Shown here: one piece after another, positions 1-8,868 of the stretch
How positions within the stretch are numbered: position 1 is the stretch's first letter
Layout of the letters: the number at the start of each line of letters is the position of its first letter
From: an uncultured Kushneria sp.
GTDB lineage: Bacteria; Pseudomonadota; Gammaproteobacteria; Pseudomonadales; Halomonadaceae
Assembly (NCBI RefSeq): GCF_947497025.1
Contig: NZ_CANMFC010000007.1
Location: forward strand, 178,359 to 242,358
DNA: 64,000 nucleotides
Reading direction: 5' to 3'
Made by a program: the position numbers and the translations under genes
The notes under the pieces: model-generated
Database searches by the model: none
What the model saw: the letters and a program-made list of their open reading frames with translations, nothing else
What the model was told of the DNA's origin: nothing

Positions 1-1
1 C

Positions 2-2392
2 ATGGCGCATCACCATGAGAAGCCGTTGGGCAGCGTCTCGATCCTGACCCCCGTGCGGGGCAGTGCGCCGGACTGCGAACGTGCAACCTGCTGTGAGCCT
101 CAAACGCTGTCCTCCTGCTGTGCACCGTCGAGTGATCATCATGCATCCGAGGCTACTGCCGGCTGCTGTGGTGCTGATCATGCGCATCCGCCGCACGACG
201 CACCGCTTCCGGGCAGCGTGCGTGAGGGCGATCAGCTGCGTACCAGCATGCGCATTGCGCAGGTGTGCTGCCCGGTCGAGGAGCAGATGATCCGCAAGCA
301 GCTGTCCGCCAGAGACGACGTTGAGCGGCTGGAGTTCAACCTGTTGCAGCGCGTGCTGACCGTGGTGCATGACCCGGAGGCGCTGAAGGATATTCTAAAC
401 GACATCCGTGAGCTTGGATTTGTACCGGAGCTTGCCGATGACAGTGGCAAACTCGGGCCACAGGAAGAGACGCCTGCCCCCTGGGGGCCCCTGATCATGA
501 GCGGTGTCGCCGCGCTTGCCTCCGAGGCAGTGGCGTGGATGACAGGTCCGACATGGCTTGTGGCAGCGCTGGCGCTGGCGGCCATTGCCGGCTGCGGTCT
601 GGACACCTGGCGCCGGGGATGGATCGCCGTGCGTCATGGCAATCTCAACATCAATGCGCTGATGAGCATTGCGGTCACCGGCGCGCTTTTGATCGGCCAC
701 TGGCCCGAAGCGGCCATGGTGATGGTGCTGTTCAATCTGGCCGAGCGGATCGAGGCGCGCTCGCTGGCCCGGGCCAGGCATGCCATCGAGGATCTGATGA
801 AGCTGGCCCCCGAGGTCGCCACCGTGCGCCTGGACAATGGCCGCTGGGCAGAAAGGCCGGTGGCGGATATCGCGGTAGGCGCCCTGATTCGGGTACGCCC
901 CGGAGCGCGCATCGGGCTGGATGGCGAAGTGGTTTCGGGGGCGTCCAGCGTCAATCAGGCGCCGATCACCGGGGAGAGCATGCCGGTCGACAAGGCGCCG
1001 GGAGACAGCGTCTACGCCGGAACCATTGTGGAGGCCGGCGAGCTGGAGTGTCGCGTGACCCGCAGGGCCAATGACTCGACGCTTGCGCGCATCATCAGTG
1101 CCGTCGAACAGGCGCAGGGCGAAAGGGCGCCCACGCAGCGTTTCATCGATCGCTTTGCGCGCTTCTATACCCCCGCGGTGGTTGCGGTGGCGGCTCTGCT
1201 GGCGGTGCTGCCGCCGTTGCTGGCCGGCGGTGGCTGGCTCGACTGGATCTATCGGGCACTGGTGCTGCTGGTGATTGCCTGCCCCTGTGCCCTGGTGATC
1301 TCCACACCGGTCACCGTGGTGACGGGGCTTGCCAACGCGGCCCGGCGCGGCATCCTGATCAAGGGCGGGGTCTATCTGGAAGAGGGGCGCCGCCTGAGCT
1401 GGGTCGCGCTGGACAAGACCGGCACGCTGACCCATGGGCGCCCACAGCAGACCCACGCCGTGGTACTGGAAGGCGAGGACGCCTCACAGACAGCGTCACT
1501 GGTGCTGGGACTTTCACAGCGCTCGGATCACCCAGTGTCCGTGGCGCTGGCCCGTGCCGGTGAAGAAGCGGGTGTAACGCCAGCGCCTTTTGAGGCCATC
1601 GAAGCGCTGCCGGGGCAGGGCCTGACCGGCCTCAGCGAGGGCGCGCGCTACTGGCTGGGCCACCAGGGGCTGGCTCTTGAGCGGGGCTGTCTGAGCGAGG
1701 TACTCAAGACACGAATTGAGACGCTTGAGTGTGAGGGACGCACGGTGGTGGTGCTGATGGACGAGACCCGAGCGCTTGCGCTGTATGCCGTGGCCGATAC
1801 GCTCAGGGCCACCAGCCGCGAGGCGGTGGAAGCGCTGCACCGCCTGGGGATTCGCACCCTGATGCTGACCGGGGACAACCCCCACGTTGCGGAGGCCATC
1901 GGGCGCAGCGTCGGCATTGATCGCATTGAAAGTGGCCTGATGCCGCAGGACAAGCTCTCGCATCTCGAGGCGCTGTCAGGTCAGGGGCGTGTGGCCATGA
2001 TCGGCGATGGCATCAACGATGCGCCGGCGCTGGCCCGCGCCGACATCGGTTTTGCCATGGGGGCGATGGGCACCGACAGCGCGATTGAAACCGCCGATGT
2101 GGCGCTGATGGATGACGACCTGCGCAAGGTGGGGGCCTTTATTCGGCTGTCACGGGCGACTCATCGCATTCTGATGCAGAACATCGCGCTGGCGCTGTCG
2201 ATCAAGGCGGTGTTTCTCGCGCTTACCGTGGCGGGGCTGGGGACGCTGTGGATGGCCGTTTTTGCGGATGTGGGCGCCAGCGTGCTGGTAGTGCTCAACG
2301 GGTTACGGCTGCTGCGCCATGAGGCGAACGACAACCTGAAAACGTCTGATACGGCTACCCCGACCAAGGTCTATGTAGGGGCAAATGCCTGA
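2..2392 (+). CDS. zntA: Heavy-metal P1B-type ATPase (Zn/Cd/Pb exporter, ZntA/CadA-like)
   Basis: This is an inner-membrane pump that exports divalent soft metals using ATP. An N-terminal Cys/His-rich tail contains Cys 25, 30, 31, 39, 40, 55 and 56 plus many His, and is followed by an HMA-like domain with CC at about 89-90. The core motifs are intact: CPC at about 427-429 in the metal-binding membrane helix, the phosphorylated Asp of DKTGT at about 471, and GDGINDAP at about 668-675. The CPC core with a soft-metal tail fits Zn/Cd/Pb rather than Cu, but substrate is inferred. The ATG lies at base 2 of the window, so a start further upstream cannot be excluded. No regulator gene is visible next to it. 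Confidence 0.9.
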   Translation: MAHHHEKPLGSVSILTPVRGSAPDCERATCCEPQTLSSCCAPSSDHHASEATAGCCGADHAHPPHDAPLPGSVREGDQLRTSMRIAQVCCPVEEQMIRKQLSARDDVERLEFNLLQRVLTVVHDPEALKDILNDIRELGFVPELADDSGKLGPQEETPAPWGPLIMSGVAALASEAVAWMTGPTWLVAALALAAIAGCGLDTWRRGWIAVRHGNLNINALMSIAVTGALLIGHWPEAAMVMVLFNLAERIEARSLARARHAIEDLMKLAPEVATVRLDNGRWAERPVADIAVGALIRVRPGARIGLDGEVVSGASSVNQAPITGESMPVDKAPGDSVYAGTIVEAGELECRVTRRANDSTLARIISAVEQAQGERAPTQRFIDRFARFYTPAVVAVAALLAVLPPLLAGGGWLDWIYRALVLLVIACPCALVISTPVTVVTGLANAARRGILIKGGVYLEEGRRLSWVALDKTGTLTHGRPQQTHAVVLEGEDASQTASLVLGLSQRSDHPVSVALARAGEEAGVTPAPFEAIEALPGQGLTGLSEGARYWLGHQGLALERGCLSEVLKTRIETLECEGRTVVVLMDETRALALYAVADTLRATSREAVEALHRLGIRTLMLTGDNPHVAEAIGRSVGIDRIESGLMPQDKLSHLEALSGQGRVAMIGDGINDAPALARADIGFAMGAMGTDSAIETADVALMDDDLRKVGAFIRLSRATHRILMQNIALALSIKAVFLALTVAGLGTLWMAVFADVGASVLVVLNGLRLLRHEANDNLKTSDTATPTKVYVGANA

Positions 2393-2485
2393 ATGTGACA
2401 TTTTGATGACAGCGCCATGACATGGGTCTACCCCTTTGGGTGCAGGACAACCTGCGGCGCGTATGTCATAGAGATCGAGGCATTC

Positions 2486-3820
2486 ATGTACGGAATCTTC
2501 AAGGCCGGGCGTCCCGGTAAACCGCTTTCGGAGGCGGATATCGATGGCACCTACAAGCGCCTGCGCTGGCAGATTTTTGCCGGTATCTTTATCGGCTATG
2601 CCGGTTACTATCTGGTCCGCAAGAACTTCACCCTGGCCATTCCCAGTCTGGTGGAGCAGGGGTACTCCCGCGGGGATCTGGGGCTTGCGCTGGCGGGTGT
2701 CTCGATTGCCTACGGTATTTCCAAGTTTCTGATGGGGGCGGTGTCGGACCGCTCCAACCCGCGCTATTTTCTGCCGGCAGGGCTTTTGTGCTCGGCGCTG
2801 ATCATGTTCCTGTTCGGGTTTTCAGAGTGGGCCACGTCCAGTATCGCCATCATGTTCGTGCTGCTGTTTCTCAACGGCTGGGTGCAGGGCATGGGATGGC
2901 CGCCATGCGGGCGTACCATGGTGCACTGGTGGTCAAAGCATGAGCGCGGCGGTGTGGTGTCGGTGTGGAATGTGGCCCACAACGTGGGCGGCGGTCTGAT
3001 CGGGCCGCTGTTCATTCTGGGCATGGCCTGGTTCAACGACTGGCGCTCGGCCTTTTATGTCCCGGCTGCCGTGGCCGTGGGGGTCGCCGTCTTTGCGCTG
3101 TTGACCATGCGCGATACGCCGCAGACCTGTGGGCTGCCGCCGATCGAGAAGTACAAGAACGATTACCCGGAAGGCTATGACGAAAGCCATGAACGCGAGT
3201 TTTCCGCCCGCGAAATCTTCGTTGAGCATGTGCTGAAAAATCGTCTGCTGTGGTGTATCGCGCTCGCCAACGTCTTTGTCTATCTGCTGCGTTACGGCGT
3301 GCTCGACTGGGCGCCGACCTACCTGCAGGAGGTCAAGCACTTCACGGTCGACAAGTCTTCCTGGGCCTATTTTCTCTATGAGTGGGCGGGTATCCCCGGC
3401 ACACTGTTGTGCGGCTGGCTCTCCGATAAACTCTTCCGCGGTAATCGCGGCGCGACCGGTATCTGCTTCATGGCCCTGGTCACGGTCTTTACCGTGCTTT
3501 ACTGGCTCAACCCGCCGGGCAATCCGACCATTGATATGCTGTGTCTGATCGCCATCGGTTTCCTGATCTACGGTCCTGTCATGCTGATCGGACTGCATGC
3601 GCTGGAGCTGGTGCCCAAGAAGGCGGCCGGGACTGCGGCCGGGTTTACCGGGCTTTTCGGCTATCTGGGCGGCTCGGTCGCCGCCAGTGCGCTGGTGGGC
3701 TACACGGTGGACCATTACGGTTGGGACGGCGGTTTTGCACTGCTGGTGGCGGCCTGCGTTCTATCCATCGTGCTGCTGGCGCTCACGCTTCGTCAGGCGC
3801 CGGCCAAACGCACCGCCTGA
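2486..3820 (+). CDS. glpT: Glycerol-3-phosphate transporter GlpT
   Basis: An MFS antiporter of the organophosphate:phosphate family that exchanges sn-glycerol-3-phosphate for phosphate at the inner membrane. Similarity to enterobacterial GlpT runs the full length: YYLVRKNF in the first helix (substrate Arg), SDRSNPR in the 2-3 loop, [15 protein letters not shown], and LLRYG carrying the second phosphate-binding Arg. The open frame extends upstream to 2417, but the ATG at 2486, behind GAGATCGAGG and opening MYGIFK, matches the family N-terminus and is preferred. No glp genes flank it. The next gene is convergent. Confidence 0.95.
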   Translation: MYGIFKAGRPGKPLSEADIDGTYKRLRWQIFAGIFIGYAGYYLVRKNFTLAIPSLVEQGYSRGDLGLALAGVSIAYGISKFLMGAVSDRSNPRYFLPAGLLCSALIMFLFGFSEWATSSIAIMFVLLFLNGWVQGMGWPPCGRTMVHWWSKHERGGVVSVWNVAHNVGGGLIGPLFILGMAWFNDWRSAFYVPAAVAVGVAVFALLTMRDTPQTCGLPPIEKYKNDYPEGYDESHEREFSAREIFVEHVLKNRLLWCIALANVFVYLLRYGVLDWAPTYLQEVKHFTVDKSSWAYFLYEWAGIPGTLLCGWLSDKLFRGNRGATGICFMALVTVFTVLYWLNPPGNPTIDMLCLIAIGFLIYGPVMLIGLHALELVPKKAAGTAAGFTGLFGYLGGSVAASALVGYTVDHYGWDGGFALLVAACVLSIVLLALTLRQAPAKRTA

Positions 3821-3839
3821 TAGTGATGTGACGCCTCCG

Positions 3840-3870
3840 ACTGACCGGCTCGCCTGGCGAACCGGTCAGT
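3840..3870. terminator. Hairpin between convergent glpT and esterase genes
   Basis: Nine-base arms ACTGACCGG and CCGGTCAGT enclose a 13-base centre. It lies 19 bases after glpT and 23 bases before the end of the opposite-strand gene. The T-tract is poor, so termination by this hairpin is inferred from position. Confidence 0.45.
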
Positions 3871-3893
3871 TCATGTCCGTCATGTCAGGTTCT

Positions 3894-4865
3894 TCATGTC
3901 AAAGCCGCGCCGCTGATGTCTGAAAGGGTCAGCTTGAGCGAACGTTCGAGCGCCGCGCCGTGGCCCATCCCTTCGAGCACTTCAAAGCGTGCCTCAAAGC
4001 CGGGTACCCGATCCATTTGTTGTGCCAGCCCTCGTAGCTGATCGTTGATCTCCTGGTCGCTGCCGCCGTTGGAATAGGGGCCGCGGCGCTGGAGTTCAGC
4101 ATCGCCGCGCATTAAAAGGGCACTGCCGTGCTGATCCGACGGCCATTGAAACCGACCCGCTTCTGCAACGACCTGATAGCCGTTCCAGTGCAGCGTGGGG
4201 CTGGCCGCATACCAGTGATCGAACAGCGAAGGGCGGGTGAACAGCGCGTGCAGGACAAACAGCCCGCCAAAGGAGTGGCCCCAGAGGGCGCGGTCGGCCG
4301 TGTTGATGGGCAGGTCACGCTCGGCCTGCGCCATGATGGTGTCATTCAACAGTGTGATGAAGTCATCGGCACCGCCACCACGACGCTCGGGGTCACGATC
4401 GTTGATGATCGGCGCCTGTTCCGCACGTTTTGGCGTGTAGTCCCACTGACGCGCGACCACATCGAAGCGTTGGTCCGTGTCGTAGCCCAGCGCGATCAGG
4501 ACCGGCGGCGTGGCGGCGTCCATCGCTTTTAGTGACTGCTCATCAAGCGCGGCCAGCGCGGCGTTGCCATCGAGTAGATAGATCGGCGTGTAACCGGCCT
4601 CGGGTGGCCCCTTTTTGGGGATGGCCACCGTGATGCGGTAGTGACGCTGCCCATCCGGGCTTGCCAGCCGGTGCACCCTGAAATCATAAACGCTGGAGCC
4701 CTTCTCGACGATGCCCGGCGGCAGCGGCTGGTTGAAGTCGGGCGCCGGGCTCGCCATGACCGGGGCTGACCAGAGTGCGCCAGGCAACAGGGAGAGCAGG
4801 GCCCCGGTAGTGGCGCTCTTGAGCAATTGGCGCCGGGTGCCATCAAAGTTGGCATGCAGTGTCAT
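3894..4865 (-). CDS. Alpha/beta hydrolase of the IroE/Fes type (putative ferric-siderophore esterase), exported
   Basis: A probable periplasmic serine esterase of the esterase-D/IroE group, whose members hydrolyse tri-ester siderophores. The N-terminus has twin Arg (TRRQLLKSA) before a hydrophobic segment ending in ASPA, a possible Tat signal. The stretch GYDTDQRFDVVARQWDYTP is typical of IroE-like proteins, and the nucleophile motif GHSFGG is present, with a late GHG His. The frame can start at a TTG at 4877, but the ATG at 4865 has GCGAGG just upstream. A Fur box lies 114 bases upstream in the region shared with the divergent YncE-like gene, supporting a role in iron nutrition. No siderophore receptor or synthesis gene is nearby, so the true substrate is unknown. 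Confidence 0.75.
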   Translation of the reverse strand: MTLHANFDGTRRQLLKSATTGALLSLLPGALWSAPVMASPAPDFNQPLPPGIVEKGSSVYDFRVHRLASPDGQRHYRITVAIPKKGPPEAGYTPIYLLDGNAALAALDEQSLKAMDAATPPVLIALGYDTDQRFDVVARQWDYTPKRAEQAPIINDRDPERRGGGADDFITLLNDTIMAQAERDLPINTADRALWGHSFGGLFVLHALFTRPSLFDHWYAASPTLHWNGYQVVAEAGRFQWPSDQHGSALLMRGDAELQRRGPYSNGGSDQEINDQLRGLAQQMDRVPGFEARFEVLEGMGHGAALERSLKLTLSDISGAALT

Positions 4866-4978
4866 GAAGCCTCGCAATGATTTGTGGAATCCCTGTTATG
4901 TGATCGGCGACAGACGCGTCATGTCAACGTTTTTCCAGCGGCATCTTTTGTGGATGAAGTTCGATTGACGTTTTTAAC

Positions 4979-4993
4979 TGATAATCATTTACA
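4979..4993. promoter_or_regulatory. Fur box in divergent promoter region
   Basis: TGATAATCATTTACA fits the Fur inverted repeat TGATAAT-N-ATTATCA with a perfect left half and five of seven matches in the right half. It lies between the divergent esterase (start 4865) and YncE-like gene (start 5064), so one site could repress both under iron sufficiency. E. coli yncE is known to be Fur-regulated, which supports the call. Confidence 0.7.
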
Positions 4994-5063
4994 TTCGGGT
5001 GGCGGGCTGTCACACGTTATGACATCCTGACCGCCTGAATATTTATTGCAGGGAAACTACTTC

Positions 5064-6215
5064 ATGGCAAAAACGGTTATGGCAAGGACGACCCGGCGTT
5101 CCGCTCGTTTATTGCAGGGAACGCTTATCGCGCTGGGGCTTGTCACCCTGTCGGCCCCCTGGGCGGTGGCAGGTGAGCAGCCGACCCAGCAGCAAGGCAG
5201 CGCGCAGCAGAGTGTTTCCGATCACATCGTGGCGCAAAAGGATGTGGCCATAGGGCTCTACGAACTGGTGTTCAGCCCGTCGCAGCAGTCGATCTATGTG
5301 GCCGCCACCAGCGGCTTCGGCGAGGGGGCCAGCGACAATTATGGTGAGGGTGAAGGCGGCAGTATCTATCGACTGGATCCGCAGACGCTGGAGATCAAGG
5401 ACACCATCAAGCTGGATCAAAAGCCCTTTGGTCTGGCGCTGAATGAGAAAACCCATACGTTGTTTGTCGGCCATACGCTGGATCAGAGCGTGACCGCCAT
5501 CAATCTGGATGACAACAGCACTCGTCACCTGGCCCTGGCCACCGAGGCTGAAAAGGCCGAGGCGAAAAAGAACGATGTCTTTGGCCCTAACCCGCGCCAG
5601 CTCAGCGTCGATGAGCAGAGCAATACACTCTATGTGACCGGGGTGGGCGACAAGAGCGTTTTGTGGGTCATCAATGGGGAAGATCTGACCCTGACCGATA
5701 CCATCGAAGGTTTCGGCACCTGGGCCACAGGCCTTGCCGTGGATCACGATGGCAAGCGTCTTTATGTCTCCACCATGAAGGACAACGCCGTTCGTGTGGT
5801 TGACATGGACAGTCACAAGATTATCGCGCAGTGGCCCACCGGCGGCGAAGGCCCGTTGAATCTGGCGCTGGATGGCGAAAAGCATCAGCTTTACGTCACC
5901 AATGCCAACAGCGGCAATGTCACGGTGCTGGATACGCACAACGGCAAGGTGGTGGATACGCTGAAAAGCGGTGAAGGGGCGCTGGCACTGATGCTGACAG
6001 GGGATCGTCTTTACGTGACCAACCGTGAAGCGCAGACGGTGACGCTCTTTGATCGGGAAAGCCACAGGCTGCTTGAGACCATTAAAACGCCGCTGATGCC
6101 CAATAGTCTGGCCACGATCTCGGATGTCTCCGGTGTTTTTGTGTCTCTCAAGCAAAAGCTGGATGAAAACCATCAGACCGACAAGCCTGACAGCGTCGTC
6201 CATATCAAGCCCTGA
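5064..6215 (+). CDS. yncE: YncE-like periplasmic beta-propeller protein
   Basis: A secreted seven-bladed propeller related to E. coli YncE, a Fur-controlled periplasmic protein of uncertain biochemical role that has been reported to bind DNA. The signal peptide spans roughly residues 14-37, ending in AVAG. Repeated blade motifs of the type LYVTN..SGNVTVLD recur about every 42 residues. The ATG at 5064 is preceded by AGGG; a TTG at 5046 would add six residues and is less likely. It is monocistronic, with a terminator 37 bases after the stop. The divergent esterase and shared Fur box suggest an iron-starvation unit. Function beyond the fold is not readable from the sequence. Confidence 0.82.
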   Translation: MAKTVMARTTRRSARLLQGTLIALGLVTLSAPWAVAGEQPTQQQGSAQQSVSDHIVAQKDVAIGLYELVFSPSQQSIYVAATSGFGEGASDNYGEGEGGSIYRLDPQTLEIKDTIKLDQKPFGLALNEKTHTLFVGHTLDQSVTAINLDDNSTRHLALATEAEKAEAKKNDVFGPNPRQLSVDEQSNTLYVTGVGDKSVLWVINGEDLTLTDTIEGFGTWATGLAVDHDGKRLYVSTMKDNAVRVVDMDSHKIIAQWPTGGEGPLNLALDGEKHQLYVTNANSGNVTVLDTHNGKVVDTLKSGEGALALMLTGDRLYVTNREAQTVTLFDRESHRLLETIKTPLMPNSLATISDVSGVFVSLKQKLDENHQTDKPDSVVHIKP

Positions 6216-6251
6216 TCGCAGCGGCATTTAAATACCGCGGTCTGTACGACA

Positions 6252-6280
6252 ACGGCCTCCCGATCGGGAGGCCGTTTGAC
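6252..6280 (+). terminator. Intrinsic terminator after yncE
   Basis: A perfect ten-base stem ACGGCCTCCC/GGGAGGCCGT with a GATC loop, followed by a T-rich run interrupted by GAC. Confidence 0.85.
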
Positions 6281-6356
6281 TTTTAAAGCATCTTCAACAG
6301 GCAGGCGGCCCGGCGTGATTTGTCGCCGTTACAGAGTGCGCTGTCGCTGACACGGT

Positions 6357-6713
6357 TCAGTCGTCGGTATCCGTGTCGCTATCGGCGCTTGCGCCGCTCT
6401 CCTCACTCGAGCCGCCACCAGCGCTCGCACCGTCATCAGTGTTCTTGTTGTGCTCGCTGCCCGTGTTGGTACCGGTGTCGGTATCTCCATCGGCATCAGC
6501 GGCTGTGGACGCGCCGAAATCGTCAGTGTGCTGCTGGTTTTCGCCCCCCGTGGTGTGGCCATCCGGCTGCTTGCCCTGGCCGGGATTGATGGCGTTGGGA
6601 GAGACACTGCCCTGCGTCTGACTTTTTTGCTGGTCGTTGCTGCTGGTATCGGCTGCCAGTACTGGTGTGACGGCGAGCGCCAGAACGAAAGGGGCTATCC
6701 ATGCTGCTTTCAT
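6357..6713 (-). CDS. Small secreted Asp-rich low-complexity protein
   Basis: A 118-residue protein with a clear signal peptide (MKAAWIAPFVLALAVTPVLAA) and then a mature chain of Gln, Gly, Ser, Asn, Thr and Asp without hydrophobic segments or Cys. The C-terminus ends in Asp-Thr repeats. The ATG follows AGGAG at good spacing. It is a paralogue of the next minus-strand gene at 6963, sharing the signal peptide almost exactly. I recognise no family. The strong acidity fits a protein exposed to salt or binding cations, but that is inference. Confidence 0.7.
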   Translation of the reverse strand: MKAAWIAPFVLALAVTPVLAADTSSNDQQKSQTQGSVSPNAINPGQGKQPDGHTTGGENQQHTDDFGASTAADADGDTDTGTNTGSEHNKNTDDGASAGGGSSEESGASADSDTDTDD

Positions 6714-6931
6714 GCGGTTTCTCCTGTGTCAGGTTCGCTGTTCAAGGCCTGTAAGAGGCTGCTGCAAAAGAACCTGTTATCTGTCGGAATCGAGGGCAAT
6801 GGGGCGGATGCTTGTTAGCCACAATATAGATCAGAACAAGAGGAATGCCTGAACACGCACCAACGTCTTCAAGATAAAACAGGGCGACAGGGAAAAGCGG
6901 GCTGGCGAGGCTGGCAGGGCAGGTTTAATGA

Positions 6932-6952
6932 GCGCAGCACAGGGTGCTGCGC
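6932..6952 (-). terminator. Hairpin downstream of second Asp-rich protein gene
   Basis: A perfect stem GCGCAGCAC/GTGCTGCGC with an AGG loop, 11 bases beyond the minus-strand stop at 6963. The following minus-strand sequence (TCATTAAACC) is only weakly T-rich. Confidence 0.45.
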
Positions 6953-6962
6953 CTGACATCGA

Positions 6963-7229
6963 TCAAGAGTCCGTATCGGTATCCGTGTCGGTGTCCATGT
7001 CATCGTCGGTGTCCATGTCGCCGTTATCGGTGTCCATGTCATCATCCTGACGTGTCATCCGATCGTCGGTATCGCCGTTGCTCATGTCGGAATGCGCACT
7101 TTCAGCAGTGGTACCCTGCTGCATCTGGCCATCCTGCATTTGATCGTTGTCGGTATCCATGTCATCGGCCAGCGCGGGGGTGACAGCCAGTGCCAGTGCA
7201 AAGGGGGCAAGCCATGTCGCTTTCATCAT
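6963..7229 (-). CDS. Small secreted Asp-rich protein, paralogue of the 6357 gene
   Basis: An 88-residue protein: signal peptide MKATWLAPFALALAVTPALA, then a chain dominated by DMDTD/DTDTD repeats with Met and Gln, almost without basic residues. Two adjacent ATGs (7229 and 7226) are possible; 7229 has the better distance (8 bases) from AGGAG. The signal peptide matches that of the 6357 gene nearly residue for residue while the mature parts have diverged, suggesting tandem duplication. The DNA encoding the tail is a short tandem repeat and likely to vary in length between strains. Function unknown; cation binding is possible but not shown. Confidence 0.68.
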   Translation of the reverse strand: MMKATWLAPFALALAVTPALADDMDTDNDQMQDGQMQQGTTAESAHSDMSNGDTDDRMTRQDDDMDTDNGDMDTDDDMDTDTDTDTDS

Positions 7230-7510
7230 GTTTCTTTCTCCTGTCCCTGGGATAATACTCAACAGGCCCTCTGGCCTGCTGATCAAAAGCCTGGTTGGCC
7301 TTGCGCTGGAACACAAATCGCTACTCGTCCAAACCCTTGCTGCACATCAAATTTTAATTTCAGGCTGTTGAAAAATAACTAAAAATATTTTCTTAATATT
7401 AGCTTTATTTGGTTCTCTGCCTGTCGCCAACAGTGTCGCCCTGATCTGTAGTAGCGGATGGTGCGTGTTATAACGGCGTCCCTACTCAACCTCAGGGAGG
7501 TGTTTTCGCC

Positions 7511-7885
7511 ATGGTCATTGCCGCGCCCTGTCCGGATACCAAACTGCGCCTGGTGTTCGACAATGGTCTGGTGCTGGGTCCGGGCAAGATTGCCCTGCTG
7601 GAGGCCATCCGCGAGACCGGCTCCATCGCTGCCGCAGCAAGGTGCACGGCCATCAGCTATCGCAAGACACGCCACCTGATCGATGCTCTCAATGGCGCTT
7701 TCGATCAGCCACTGGTGCTCTCCAGCAAGGGCGGTTCTGCCCACGGCGGCGCCCGGCTGACGCCGCTGGGCCTTGACATCATTGCGCGCTATCGACGCGT
7801 CGAGCAGCAGACCCGCCATGCGGTCGACACGCACTTCGGCGATCTGAAGCACTCACTGACGACGCTTGATGATGATAAAACCTGA
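7511..7885 (+). CDS. ModE-type winged-helix regulator, DNA-binding domain only
   Basis: A 124-residue LysR/ModE-like winged-helix protein. Residues 25-60 (KIALLEAIRETGSIAAAARC..ISYRKTRHLIDALN) form the helix-turn-helix, followed by the wing with GGSAHGGARLTPLG. Full ModE proteins carry a molybdate-binding TOBE/MOP pair after this domain; here the protein stops near residue 124, so effector sensing must be indirect or lost. It lies immediately upstream of modABC on the same strand, 167 bases before modA, so control of molybdate uptake is the natural inference. The ATG is preceded by GGGAGG at 7495-7500. Not a truncation artefact: the stop is clean and the frame undisturbed. Confidence 0.8.
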   Translation: MVIAAPCPDTKLRLVFDNGLVLGPGKIALLEAIRETGSIAAAARCTAISYRKTRHLIDALNGAFDQPLVLSSKGGSAHGGARLTPLGLDIIARYRRVEQQTRHAVDTHFGDLKHSLTTLDDDKT

Positions 7886-8052
7886 CTTCCTGCTTGCTGG
7901 ATGCTCTTGCAAATACGGCCTGATCACAGGGGGCGGTGGTGCGCGAAAAAGCGATGTTTGAGCTACGATATTTCGATGTGCAAAAATAAGCACATCGGTG
8001 ATGCCCTCTGTGTCATCACCACATTCATCCCCTTCAAGGAAGACGGTATTTC

Positions 8053-8832
8053 ATGCTCAGGCCCTTCGTTATCGTTATGGCGGCAACGCTTTTGTGCTGC
8101 AGCACGGCAAGTGCTGCCGAGCGCATTGATGTTCAGGCGGCTGCCTCTTTGACAGATGTCATGAACACCCTGATTGATCGCTACGAGCAACATCAAGATG
8201 TGGACCTTGTGCCGGTCTATGCCTCTTCCTCGACGCTGGCGCGACAGATTTCCCAGGGGGCGCCGGCAGATGTTTATCTCTCGGCCAACGAAAAATGGAT
8301 GGATTGGTTGGAAGAACAGGGAGAACCGCTCCAGGCGCGCCGTGACCTGCTCAATAACCGTTTGGCGCTGATTACGGCAGACGGCAGCGGTATCGAAAAC
8401 TTTACGCCGGATGCCGAGCACCCCTTGAGCCAGACTCTCAAGGAAGGCGATCGCATCGCGGTGGGAGATCCGGATCATGTGCCGGCCGGTATCTACGCCA
8501 GACAGGCCCTTGAGCGTCTCGGTCAGTGGCAGACGCTCAAGCCTCGCCTGGCGCGTGCCAGCGACGTGCGCGGCGCACTGGCGCTGGTCGAGCGCGGCGA
8601 GACACCGCTGGGCGTGGTCTACGCAACCGATGCCATGGCAGGCGAGCACGTGCGCCAGTTGGGACTTTTCCCTGCCGACAGTCATGACCCGATTACCTAT
8701 CCGGCCGCACTTGTGGGCAGGGAACCGAGCCCGCAGGCCCGCGCGTTCCTGCAATGGCTGGGCAGCGATGAAGCGGCCAGTATTTTCAGGCAGTACGGGT
8801 TCGAGGTGAACGGGTCGGCGGATGCGAACTGA
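8053..8832 (+). CDS. modA: Molybdate ABC transporter, periplasmic binding protein ModA
   Basis: Captures molybdate (or tungstate) in the periplasm and delivers it to ModBC. The signal peptide covers residues 1-22, ending in SAAE. Family motifs include VQAAASLTDVMN near the mature start, YASSSTLARQI, GAPADVYLSAN, DPDHVPAGIYARQAL and GVVYATDA. At 259 residues it has the usual ModA length. The ATG follows AAGGA. It is the first gene of modABC, 36 bases before modB. Confidence 0.95.
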   Translation: MLRPFVIVMAATLLCCSTASAAERIDVQAAASLTDVMNTLIDRYEQHQDVDLVPVYASSSTLARQISQGAPADVYLSANEKWMDWLEEQGEPLQARRDLLNNRLALITADGSGIENFTPDAEHPLSQTLKEGDRIAVGDPDHVPAGIYARQALERLGQWQTLKPRLARASDVRGALALVERGETPLGVVYATDAMAGEHVRQLGLFPADSHDPITYPAALVGREPSPQARAFLQWLGSDEAASIFRQYGFEVNGSADAN

Positions 8833-8868
8833 TCGACGCCTGCGACCTCGCTGCGCAAGGATGGCGAT

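Noticed and set aside
395..1456. Long open frame (353 codons) antisense to the P-type ATPase
   Set aside because: It lies wholly over a clearly conserved gene, has low-complexity Arg/His/Gln composition typical of GC-rich antisense frames, and shows no domain.
7960..8050. Complete ModE operator before modA
   Set aside because: Only loose partial matches (ACGATATTTCGAT) were found and no convincing inverted repeat of the known ModE type.
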